DNA of 64,000 nt, from the NCBI GenBank assembly GCA_033964015.1, contig CM066924.1:8467077-8531076 (forward strand), given 5' to 3'. Shown here in pieces: positions 1 through 12,300 of this stretch. The position numbers and the translations under genes are program-made. The notes beneath the pieces were generated by a model. The model saw only the letters and a program-made list of their open reading frames with translations, ran no database searches and was not told the DNA's origin. The stretch is from Scolanthus callimorphus. Taxonomy: Eukaryota > Cnidaria > Anthozoa > Actiniaria > Edwardsiidae. Positions within the stretch are counted from its first letter, which is position 1. Each line of letters opens with the position of its first letter.

Positions 1-231
1 TCAGACGATTTAAATCAAATGTAGATGGCGTGACTCAAGGGAATAAGCGTTCTTTATTGGCCAGTCAAATACAGGATGATTGAATACCTACTATACCACT
101 GGAAACAGAAAGGTATTAATGAAGTCCACAAACCAAAGACTAACTATGATGTAACATGAGACTCGTACATGATAGCTCTAGTGTCTATTGATAATAAATG
201 CCAATTGCCAGATAGTATTTGCCGTACATAC

Positions 232-337
232 CTGGGCGACTTATTGTGCATCTCTCGTACGAGGTAATTAGTGAACCAGCTGTCAAAGTCGATCTCTTCA
301 AATAGGTTATAGGAGGCCAGTCCGGCTGCAGTGTACA
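232..337 (-). CDS. IPO11: IPO11 exon 19 (residues 453-488), last exon found in the window
   Basis: Encodes VYTAAGLASYNLFEEIDFDS then WFTNYLVREMHNKSP, matching VYNAVGLAAYELFDSVDFDQW. Acceptor TTTCCCAG|T, donor CCCAG|GTATGT. It looks like a membrane segment when read alone but is a HEAT-repeat helix. I could not place the next exon in 1-231. Confidence 0.92.
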
Positions 338-3300
338 CTGGGAAATAAAAGGGGAAAATGAGAACCAAAGCCACTGCGATTGAACTAGTCAGTCCTACTG
401 AGGTCGATACATCCTCGTGAATCATAGACAATAGACCTTTTCCTCTTGCGTGGGGGCCCTGTGGTTTGTTTACCCAACTGGCACTCAAGTGTAGAATGTT
501 CTTTGTTTCCTTTCGCGTGCATTACAAGGAAACAAAAGACATTGTTTAGCATGAGTGTCAGTTGGGAAAACACTATCCTAGTTTCACCACATATCTATTA
601 ACCCGTCACACGGACTAAGTTATGGGAGGTTATTGCGACTGCCAGGCAATAGGCATGCGATGAGCATGGCATGGTTTGCGATGTCAACCGCCACCAGGGG
701 AGGTGGGTGGGGCGCGAAACGTCTATCGCCTCCACGGCAACTTGTTGCGAACTGTGTTGAGGGGACTGAGAGAATGCCATTTGGTAAATATGCATCGAAG
801 CATGATGCCTGAGATGTGCACGCCTCATTGGTACCGATTTGATGTGAATACCTCTTTCCGCGTGCCAGGCTTATTACGTATGCGGGTGAAAATAGGAGGA
901 TCACAATCTTGGAATACCCGTACGCATGCGCGTAACTCGGAAGTGTGTCCCCTTTGCTCCCTCCCGCCTGTTAGTAAGTCTGCTCTTGTGATCCTTGTGA
1001 GCATCCGGACATCTTTCGCAGTTTGCGAGCCCAACTCGAAAAGCCAAGCGCCAAACACTATGCACGGCCTTTGTGTTAACACCTTATGTTCAATGCTTTT
1101 AAAATTGTGCGCACACCAGTCTTAGGTCACTATTTGTGAACTATCATTTACCAGCAAATCAAAACTTTGCTGTAGGAACAGGGGAATTGTCTCTGGCATG
1201 CAGGCTCGATGCCAAGAAACAGGACTGTAACGGCTTAAAGGAATCCTGTCACGCAACTGCACAGCTGTTGTGCGCATCTGTATCAGAAGCAGACCTTATC
1301 AGCAGAAGACCTTGTTATCGTCTACTGCCTATTAATTCGATCGGTAGTCGAATACGCGAGCGTAGTTTTCGCAAACATCCCGCAGTACTTGTCCACTGCC
1401 TTAGAATCTGTCCGGGAGCGCGCACTGTCAATTATCCTCTATAATCTCTCGTACAGTCAAGGACTTTCGAGATCTAGCTTGGGCTCACGGTAAGATCCCA
1501 GGGATCACGCATGTCAAAAGTTCATAACTGGAATCAAACCATCCAGTCCGCTACACAGGCTTGTTTCTAGTAGGTTTGTCACCAGCGATTAAACCTACAA
1601 CGTCAGGGCTGTAGTGAGACCATTAATGTCATGCAAGACAGACCGCTTCAAATATTTTGTCACGGTAAAATATGCCCACTATTTATAGTGATATGGAGAA
1701 CTATTATTTCTCTCGACCTGCCCGAATTCCAACTATTCGCACACCACACACGCGCGCCGGTTCCCTTCAAGCCCTGCTCGACCCAGCCCCCCACGCGTTC
1801 GGGTGAGCACAGAGAACCCATGTCACAAAAGAATTAGAATTATGTACAAATATTATATTTTATCTATTTGTCTTATACTGACCCTAACTGTAATTTAGTT
1901 TCACTGCAAAAGTAGAAATAAGCCTATCTATGAGTATCTTTTATCTATCTATCTTTCAAAGCAAAGAAGTATCGTCATGTAACGATGGCCAGCGACGGCT
2001 AAAAAATCTCGAAAACAAAGTGTTTATTATCTCGCACGCTACGTCTCAATCCGAAAGGCCATGACTCTCAGCCTTACATATTCTTAAATAGTTGTTTGAT
2101 AGTATATGAGTTTGCTGATAATTCAATGATCACTCCTGGAGCATGCGCGTATCAGGACAGGCTCTCTTTAAATGCCCAAGATTTCTCTATCAGACTAAAA
2201 ATGTAGCAAAGGAAAACGCTTGCAGAGGAAACGAGAACCGCCCGCTCATTTCAGAAGAGTCGTTCCACGCGCCATAGTAAACTCAGAATCCGCGGATCAT
2301 ACACGTCCCTGGGCCCCCTTAGCGCTGGAAATTCCGACATTTTTCTGCGGCGGCCTGCCGGCTGTAAACTATAGCACCTCCAGCCACGTACCCATGAAAA
2401 AATCCTCGCAAGCAGTTCTCCTTTGTGGATATTAAATTATTCACACCAGTGCCTTATATGTGAAAATCCTTAGCGCCTGTCAGGAGTGTTTGTGATTGGC
2501 TGATTTTTCCCACAATTTTTGGGCGCACCCGTGCTACACAGGAAGCCCGTTACAAATATTTAGCTGGGTTAACTGCGGGCCGCCCCCTTCGCGAAAACCT
2601 TGACCGGGTTGCCACCTTCTTGGGTTCGTTGTTTAGAGTCCCGGATCCTCTCGCTCAACTGAACTCCATGCCAAGCATATCAGTGTAAAAACTTCTTTAC
2701 GAATCGGAGCATGCGCGTATCAGGACAGGCTCCCTTTAAATGCCCAAGATTTTTCTATCAGACTAAAAATGTAGCAGACAGATATCTTTTTTTTTGTCTG
2801 CATTCTAGCGTTCGGGATCATAGAGGAAATGCACCGAAGAGGCGTTCTTGTTCTTAATCTTTTAATTTTTTTTAATTTTTTTTTTCTTTTTGTTGTTGTT
2901 ATTGTTTACCATCTCGATTAATTAATCTGCGTCTAGAGGGAGGTGAGTTGATTCGAATGGCCCGAGAAGAAAACCACACCCTCTCCCCCCCCCCAGTCAT
3001 CGAAGGGAATTAAAGGTTTTTTTTATGCCCCACGTAGAGGATATGAGCCGATGCTGTCAAAAAAACTGAATTGTGGAATTTGCAGATAAATTATGACATC
3101 AGCAAAATTGAACTACCCATCCTCGTTCTATTGTTTTATTGCTTTTATGGTGACAGAACGTCCTATCGATCAATCGCAGTTATTCGTCACAGGACTGCAG
3201 AGCTAACCAGCCATGAGATTACAAGTCAATATAATAAGTCAGAGCAAACATCAAGAGGATTCTCTTGGCCTCTTGGCTGTTTGAGGCACCCTTTGAGACA

Positions 3301-6300
3301 GGGACTACTTCCTTCGCTAGCTTAGCTCTGCCTAGTCGGTGGAAGGACGCGTCTAGGTTAATTGCACAGTGTCGTCCATTCCGATAGCCTTTTCCTCACC
3401 TTCCTTTCAATCCTCACGTATATATTCCATAACCCCTGCGCACCGCGTGCGACATTATCCTTTCAACAGTCCCTGCCTATAGAACATGACCTGTGCGTAT
3501 CGCGTACGAACCCCTCCATGACACTGTGTACCGCGTGTGACACTATCCCTTTTAACGACCCTTGCATGTGCTGCATGACATCCGCACACCGTGTGCGACA
3601 TCACCCTTTACCACCAGAGGTATCATGACACCTGCACACCGCGTGCGACACTATCCCTTTAACATTCCTTACATACGGTACATGGCCCCTACACACCGCG
3701 TGCGACACCATCCTTTAACACCAGATGTATATAGTACATGACCCCTACGCACCGCGTGCGACACTATCCCTTTAACGTTCCTTACATATGGTACATGCCC
3801 TGCGCACCGCATGCGACACCATTTAACACCCAGAGGTATATAGTCCAGGACCCCTACGCACCGCGTGCGACACTACCACTTTAACCCCCTGCATATATGG
3901 TCCATTACGCCCGTGCACCGCGTGCGACACTATCCCCGACGATAACTTGCAGCCTTGTACTTCCGTAACCTCACTTTGTCCTCCTTGTGGTCTGTTAAGA
4001 CTCCTCGCACCACGTGCGGCATATCCCTCCTCGCACCACGTGCAGTATATCTCTACCCTGTCCTCCCCTCTCCCTCCACGCAGTGGTATCCCTCCTCGCA
4101 GCACGTGCGGTATATCTCTACCCTGTCCTCCCCTCTCCCTCCTCGCACCACGTGCGGTATCCCTCCTCGCACCACGTGCGGTATATCTCTACCCTGTCCT
4201 CCCCTCTCCCTCCTCGCACCACGTGCAGTATATCTCTACCCTGTCCTCCCCTCTCCCTCCTCGCACCACGTGCGGTATCCCTCCTCGCACCACGTGCGGT
4301 ATATCCCTCCTCGCACCACGTGCGGTATATCTCTACCCTGTCCTCCCCTCTCCCTCCTCGCACCACGTGCAGTATATCTCTACCCTGTCCTCCCCTCTCC
4401 CTCCTCGAACCACGTGCGGTATATCCCTCCTCGCACCACGTGCGGTATATCCCTCCTCGCACCACGTGCAGTATATCTCTACCCTGTCCTCCAGTCTCCC
4501 TCCTCGCACCACGTGCGGTATATCCCTCCTCGCACCACGTGCGGTATATCTCTACCCTGTCCTTCCCTCTCCTTCCTCGCACCACGTGCGGTATCCCTCC
4601 TCGCACCACGTGCGGTATATCCCTCCTCGCACCACGTGCGGTATATCCCTCTTCGCACCACGTGCGGTATATCCCTCTTCGCACCACGTGCGGTATATCC
4701 CTCCTCGCACCACGTGCGGTATATCCCTCCTCGCACCACGTGCGGTATATCTCCACCCTGTCCTCCCCTCTCCCTCCTCGCACCACGTGCGGTAATACAC
4801 TTACAAACGTATCCCAGCCGAACTAGAGAGGACTTCCATACAGCGTGTGAAAATAAGAGTGGGGGAGACAGCAAAATTAAGGGATGGGGTTTACAAATAT
4901 TGTAGTACATAGGAACCAAAAAGCAGGGAGGGAAATTATAATACTGCAGACGGATCTAGACAGTACATATGCATGACAAGGGAACTAGAATACGAACCAG
5001 CACAGTCCCGTGGGAGCGAAAAACACTTGCTAGCGAATACAGCGAAACAAAAGGACATGGAATTATAAACGGCCTAGAAAATACGTACCCCTCAACGACA
5101 AGTACCGCGACAATAAAGTAACTACGAAGAGGCAAGAGTAAAACGAGTGAAATGATAAATAAGGACCAACGAGGCAAGAGGCGCAAACTACGGCACACGC
5201 TACGGTTACGGGAGTTACGGGGTGGAACTAATCACTATCTTGCCTGAAAACATGAGACTAAAGAACTTGTGACCCGATAAGTAAACCCCCGAACTACAAA
5301 CCTACAATTACCCGTTCATTTTACCGTAGCCGCTCCGGGTTTGTCATGAAGAGTGTGGCTGCTGGTGGCGGTTGACAAGACGAGCGAAGCGAAAAAGTCT
5401 AAATCGCCTCCACGGCAACTTGTTGCGAACTGTGTTGAGGGGACTGAGAGAATGCCATTTGGTAAATATGCATCGAAGCATGATGCCTGAGATGCGCACG
5501 CCTCATTGGTACCGATCTGATGTGAATACCTCTTTCCGCGTGCCGGGCCAATTACGTATGCGGGTGAAAATAGACCTAGCAAAACCACAGGGCCCCCACT
5601 CAAGCGGAAAAGGTCTATTACGATGAGATAAGCAGCGCAACAAAGGGCCTAAATTTCTGGTAAATAAATTTTTTCCTCGGTCGACATTTGAAAGGTGCAA
5701 AATGCAATAACATTGTCTCAACCTGTGGCGTCCAGTAGCAGGGTCATTTGCATACGCATGCGCGGCTTTATTGAACTCGCTTATGCCTAGGAGAAAGGTC
5801 ATGACAGCTCAATGTTTACGGGATTTGACCCTGATATGTGGAACGAAATTAAAATGAATTACTCCAGAATTCGCCTTAGCAGTTTTATCTATGTCTCTGC
5901 TGCCTATTCTATGGAAAGGAACATGCAATAGGTTCGAGTTGTTATCAAGGGACGTTCAAAGAAACTCAAGCTTCGTCAATATGGCAGCCATGTTGTCTTG
6001 TTACATCCCGTAATTGGAGGTTGCTTGCTCATTTTAAAGGAGAACCTGAATCAATTCACATACGGTAAATTTCTCTATGGTAAGCATTGGACATGTTTTG
6101 GAGTCAAACTTGATAATTTGCGTTTGCGATTGTCGAGAACACCAGTGAAAATTCTGTTTAATTTCAGTTTACAAGTAAATTATATTGAATGCTCCGAGCC
6201 CGCTAAAATTCCAGCAAGGCCAGTTCTCCATCTTGTACCCAACCAACCATTGTACCCAACCAACCAAGGGTATCATCAAGAAACCATAAAACTAGCCTTG

Positions 6301-9300
6301 AAAATTCGCTGATCATAGGAATTATACTTTTGAACTCAAATGACTATTGAACCTGTTCAAATTATGCGTAACACTCTTGAAGCCGATACCACCACAGAAC
6401 TACAAATATACCGTATATATGTATCTGACTGATGTCGCAATACTATAAGGTTGATGAGAGTACAAATAAAACAGAGATCGCTTTGAGTTAAATACGTATA
6501 AAGTAGCGCTCCGTCTTAGAACTATAGCGGAAACAATAGGGCCGCGGAAACAGTGGTCGTCTAGTGATGCTCACACTCGATTTTCTTCTTGAAGCAACGA
6601 AATGCTATGATATATCCGGAAGACCTATTCAGCTCTGCAAACGAAGTATTTCGCTACGAAATCGGTCAAAAACAAATTTCAACCAATCAGAAGGCCAGGA
6701 TTTGTTGACTAAGCCAATTAGTTTTATAGAAATTTAACAATTTAAAATTTTACACAAAGCATAACTCAAATTCCCCATAGCCGTTCACGCTATCGTTCTT
6801 GGACGGAGCGCTACTTAAATAACAACATTTCGCCATCAATTTTCTTGCATAATTTGCAATGGTGGCCTCCTCTATTATGTGCTGCAGAAAAATATCGAGC
6901 ACATTTCTCCATCTTAGTTTTAGCATGATCTTAACCAGAAATGATCAAACTGTTAATTTTTTAACATTTTCTTGTGTTCAAAATTCGCCAACATAACTAA
7001 AACTTTTTTTCATTGTAGTACTTTTGTTATTTTTGTTGCACGTGCAGGTCTTTAACGACTTTTAGTATCAGTAATGTTGACATATTTCATCCATTTTTTT
7101 TTTCAGATCTTCTGAATTGTTAGCAGGGTCATGTTCATACCATCAAGGTTTTGATGCTACCTGTGACAGAATATGCAACTAAAGAGCTATAGGGATGGCT
7201 TCTAGGCAAGAATTTGTAATTTGAAGTGTCTTTCTAGCCTCTTAAAAATGACTTGTTCTGCCAAGAAATAAACTCAATAAACAATTCCATGTGTCATTCG
7301 TCGTAAATGTCGTAATATTGATCGTGGCAGTCGTCCAGGGGCCGGTTCCTGAAAGGTGGATTAGCGCTATTCTAGGAATAAAATTTGCTAATCTAGGAAT
7401 AAATTTAATACTGGAATAATATCGAGTTCCTGAAAGCGGGAATAGCGCTATTCCCGGGATTAAAGTTAGTACACCTCGCGAGCAGGGAATAACTCGCTAA
7501 TCCAGGAATAAATCAGTGAAAAACAACACAAAATTGCATCTAAATACACCGTTTTACTCACGTTTTTTGCTTTATTTTCACTTCATTGAACAGTTGGTTG
7601 CTCCATGACCTTAAAACGATGCTTCAACAAGATGACTGAGTGATTTTTAGTGTTCCTTTGTTCCATTTCCCGTAATCAAATAGAAAGATCGACGATAAAG
7701 TTCGATATCTTTCTACCGTGTTTGGGAAAAAAATTATTTCTCGTCGCTGTTCACATTTTAGAAAAAATAAACCACATCAAGGCCGAGAATGATAATTAAA
7801 CTAGACACTTGTCGTATTGTTAAGAGAAAAAATACCTTTTGATTATTGTTTTAGTTTGTTTTTAAAGTGAAACTAAATTTTCTGCACACCGCCATTTTGT
7901 TTTTTTGGGGGCCAGTCTCCTCACGGATGCACAGGACGCCCAGTAATAGTTGGCTTCTGCACTTAAATTTCAGCCAATGAAATCGCTTTAAAAGCAGTCA
8001 AACCGGTTATGTTTGTCTTATTCCTGGAATAACTAATCCGGGAATAACTTGTGCTTTCAGGAACCAATATTTATTCCTAGAATAGCTAATCCTAGAATAG
8101 CATATTTAATCCTGGATTAGCCGCTATTCCTGGATTAAGTTAGTCCTCTTTTCAGGAACCGGCCCCAGGGCTATAAAGCTCGATGGGTGGTTGAGGGGGT
8201 CTTCAAGGTTAATGAATTATGTTTTCTCAATTACGTTTTCATGAATTACGTTTTCTTCTGAATTCAGCAATGGCTTTTCTATGGTAGCATATCGTATGGT
8301 GTTCAAGCTGCTGCATGCTATCATCGTCGATTGAAACAATTCCGCCACACTGCTCGTAACATGGCTTAAAAGTGGAGTCAGAACGTGTCATGTCGACATC
8401 TCGTTTGATGCAGACAGAACACTAGAGCTTACCGTACAAATATTTTGAATTACAAAATAACGACAAAAGAAAAGTGCGAGCTGAAATCTTCGTGCAATTA
8501 TGTCAACTCCGACTAAAACAATGGAAATTGACGATGGTAGCGCCCGTAATCACATTGAATTGGTCAGCGGATTCGTGCATGCGCAGTACAAAAGTCCCTG
8601 CTACTGTGGCGTCCTACTAGACTACTAGGTATGCTACTAGGCTGACAAAATGGAGACTGACTGAGGCTTTTCAACTTCTCGTTAGATAAGGTCTTCTTTT
8701 AAAAGACATAATATGTTACCTGCGTCCTTTTGCAAGAGGATGTTCATATCTTCTGTATCCGGTGAAGCTGATAATGAGATATACATATAACGAATTGTTA
8801 AATACCTGATCTTACATAACGTGACTGACCTTGCACTGTGTGTGAGATTGTGGAAGACATGATCATGGTGTGTTTTGTGTGTAGCGAGTTGTTGAATACC
8901 TGATTGTGTGAGATTATGATGTGTTTTGTGTGTAGCAAGTTGTTGAATACCTGATCTTGCATAGCATGACTGACCTTGCACGGTGTGTATAAGATTAACC
9001 ACCACGGGCGTCACAGTGTTACGATATTCAGCAAATAGAGTCAGATACAGGTTCTCTACACTCGGCTGAAAAAAGAAATGAAAATCTCATTTTACAACTT
9101 CGCTGTCTATTTTTGGGATTGGAATTTGGAAATTCCTGTGTGTTATTTACCCTCAACTGATATCTCCAAGATTCTCCAACCTCTTCATTGACTGAAAATA
9201 AATAAAAACATCACACTTAAAAGGCCTGTGGCATTATGAGTACAGTCAACAAGATAATCTTTCTACCAAAAATTTTTTGTTCTGTGCGCTTCACAATATT

Positions 9301-12300
9301 TCTATTAAATGAAATAAAATAAAATAAATAAATAATAGTTATAATAATTATGAATAAAATAGATTAGAATAGAATATAAAACCGGCAAACATTTTACAAT
9401 GTTTATTAGAAAGTGGAAAAAAGGTCAAACGTTATAAGCGACCTTAAAAACGTGAGTCTTGGAACAAGCCCTGATATCAAACGGGAGATTGTTCCAAAGT
9501 CTGGGCGCAGCTAGAGAAAGCCTACAGTGTCAGGCACCGCGGAGCATAATTTCGATTGGGGGGGGGGGGGCCTAAATCGGGATGGGACAACTTGGGGGAC
9601 CGGGGGATCTGAAATTGGTAACTTTTTTAGTTTTCTCGAGAAGCGCCGCCAGATGAATTGGACAAATATTTTCAAAATGGTGACTAAATTATTGCCCCCC
9701 CCCCCCCCCTAGCACCCCCGGCTCCGCGGTGCCTAAGTGTCCGTAGGTCTTCAAGTTAAAAATCTTTAAGGCCTAGATGATCGCTCGATGACCACAAGGC
9801 ACGACCCGGTCGGTAAAATTCTAGTAGAACTTTAATACATGACAAGACTTGACAACACTTACCAAAATCCTCTGGATCGGTTTCCCAGTTATCAAGTTCC
9901 TTTGAAAAGATTACATTAATTCAATTACTTTGAAAGATCAACATCAAGATCAACATCAATCTCAATCACAAAATAATCTCACCTAATCTCAAAAGCAACT
10001 TACTTCGTGCTTTAATAGGAAGTAATGCATGATTATCTTCTGGACGATTTCTGTCAGAACATTTGGGGTAAAGAATGCCATCTTAGTCTGATACAATACA
10101 ACAACAGGAACAGTCAGCAAAACAGAACTCAGAACATATGTTCGGTTACACGTTCTTCAAATATTCTTTCAGCAGCAAGTTTTGTCTTACCTGGTGAGCT
10201 CTTAGCGCCTCCCTTGACGTATTTTCTAGGGGGAAAACAAGAAAATATACTGTAACTCTATCACATAATTAGCAATTAATGTATTCCGCTGATTATGATC
10301 TGGAGAATTATTCAGATCGGGGGTGTTATCACATCATATGAAAGCTGAATTCAGTAATTGGTTTATTATTCGTTCAAACTTTGAATTGTTTTATTATTCA
10401 TTTAAAATGAATCTCCCCGCTTTACTTCTTTAAGACCCCGTCCACACTACACCGTTTTCAAACGAAAACGGATACTTTTTGCTCCGTTTTCAAAAAATGT
10501 TCGTATCGTTTTCGCCCGTCCACGCTACAACGCGTATCCGTACGAAAACGCTCTTATGCATTCAATGGGCATGCTCAAACAAGCTCAACGCATGCGTATT
10601 TCGATCTGTTGGCCCGCGAAATTGGTCGGGTTTACTGTGGTGACGTCATCGTTTTTTCACCCGTCCACACTAAAAAACAGCGTTTTCAAACACCTCCGTT
10701 TTCAAATCGCTCCACTCTGGAAAGCGTTTTCGGATTGATCCGTTTTCGGTGTTCGTTTTCGGCGTTGTAGTGTGGACGATAGCCGTATCCGGAGCAAAAG
10801 GATCCGTTTTCGTTTAAAAACGGAGTAGCGTGGACAGGGTATAAGATAGCCTGCTCGCAGGCGTTGGAGAGTAGTTTTAGGTGGAGAAACGCGAGTTTGC
10901 TTTCGCTTGGCCGCCATCTTGGATTTGTGACAAAAGATGGCGGTCAAGCGAAAGCAAACTCGCGTTTCTCGACCTAAAACTACTCTCCAACGCCTGCGAG
11001 CAGGCTAGGGCTAAAGCCTGGTGCACACTAGCGACATAACGACATAAGGACGTTATGTTGCAACGATAAAAGTATGGGAAAATAATTGAAATACAGTATT
11101 TTTCATGCATCATCATTATATCTTTTCACTAAAGCAACATTCTGCTACTTTTTGTTAACTTCAGCGTTTTGAAACCACTAAATTCTGTTCGCGTGATACT
11201 TTTCTTATGTTGTTATGTCGCAAGTGTGCACCAGGCATAAGAGAGCCGGCAGTTTTGCCAGCCTGCCTACAAGTGCGCGATGTCACGCGTTCAATAATTA
11301 TTCAACTTATCCAATATTTGACGTCATCGATGGGATAAGTCGCTCGACTTCAAAACCATCAAGAATTCGCCGGCTGGCGCTCAACCAATCAGAAACGGGA
11401 AAATATGTCGAGTGAATGCCTTTGATGCCTTTTGTCCATAGGGTGACGTCATTATATGAGAATTTCTACAAACCTTTAATTTCCTTTGGGGGTGTATATG
11501 CATTGCATCGTAAAATAGACCTCACGATATTACAACACTGCACCAGCAACATTTCAAACGTTAAATCTACAATAGAAACACAGAAGACACGCTTACAAGT
11601 AAGTCCAACGGCAAACCAAACATGCACATTAGAATACCAAATTGATTACTTGTATCAAAATGCTTTCTGGAGTCTATTATCACCTACATTATAGCATGTG
11701 TGTTTTTCTTTTCAGCTCTCGATCATTTTCAAGCTGCAACCAGATTAAACCTACCCCTTGCTGACGTTACTCTGGTTACTACCGTAATTTTTTAATGATA
11801 AAAGCATAATGGTATTTCCCAATTGCAAGGACAAGCCCCTAAATGCTGAACATTCCACTTTCTCATAAAACGGTTGGCTCCATGACGTGATTTAAACTTG
11901 TAATTCTCCTTCAAACTACTGAGCTCTACTGGCACATAGCGTTCTTACTCGTTCATCATTCTAATGCTTTCCTCAAAACATTCCTCAAAACCTATTTTAA
12001 ATTCTCTCCTAGTTGCACGCAGCACTTTTTCTGTAGCCCTTACTGCTGTCGCCATTTTGTATTGACTATAATGACAGGTTTATTGATTAATGTGTGCTGT
12101 ATATCCTGGGGACGTTTGCCCAGTCTCTTGTAGTAAAATAGTCCTTCTGGCCAAGTCGTTGTTTCGCTCCTTGTAGCGCCACTCGGCCCTCTGGTCTCGG
12201 TCAAAATGGCCATGCAATTCAAATTCAAGTTATCACACTCCAATAAAATGTAGGTGGGGTCTAATACACAAGTAGACTATCCAGCATATGTTACGCATCT

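Larger units (their letters stand above)
338..8719. other. IPO11 intron 18 (8.4 kb)
   Basis: No exon seen. It contains a dispersed repeat pair (721-897 and 5397-5574), a 72-bp direct repeat (2139-2210 and 2707-2779), the satellite block at 3430-4796 and an inverted-repeat element at 7339-8165. Open frames here are incidental. Confidence 0.7.

Noticed and set aside
1..180. IPO11 exon 20 around ILYLTGQ on the minus strand near 50-110
   Set aside because: It loosely resembles VIWLIGQW, but a stop follows at once, spacing to the next conserved block is wrong, and no phase-compatible acceptor was found.
144..488. A membrane protein of 114 residues on the minus strand
   Set aside because: The hydrophobic part is mostly IPO11 exon 19 (a HEAT helix) plus intron read-through; the splice sites and family match fix the real exon at 232-337.
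676..1125. 149-codon plus-strand ORF
   Set aside because: Lies over a dispersed repeat also found at 5397; no similarity and no splice or start context.
2139..2779. LTR retrotransposon (solo or small)
   Set aside because: The 72-bp direct repeats lack TG...CA ends, primer-binding site and coding sequence.
3430..4796. CRISPR array
   Set aside because: Units are tandem with no unique spacers, and the genome is clearly eukaryotic.
3947..4905. Long ORFs of 220-316 codons on both strands over the CACGTG array
   Set aside because: They are translations of a minisatellite without stops; three overlapping frames on the same strand carry the same repeat peptide shifted. No domain and no codon bias.
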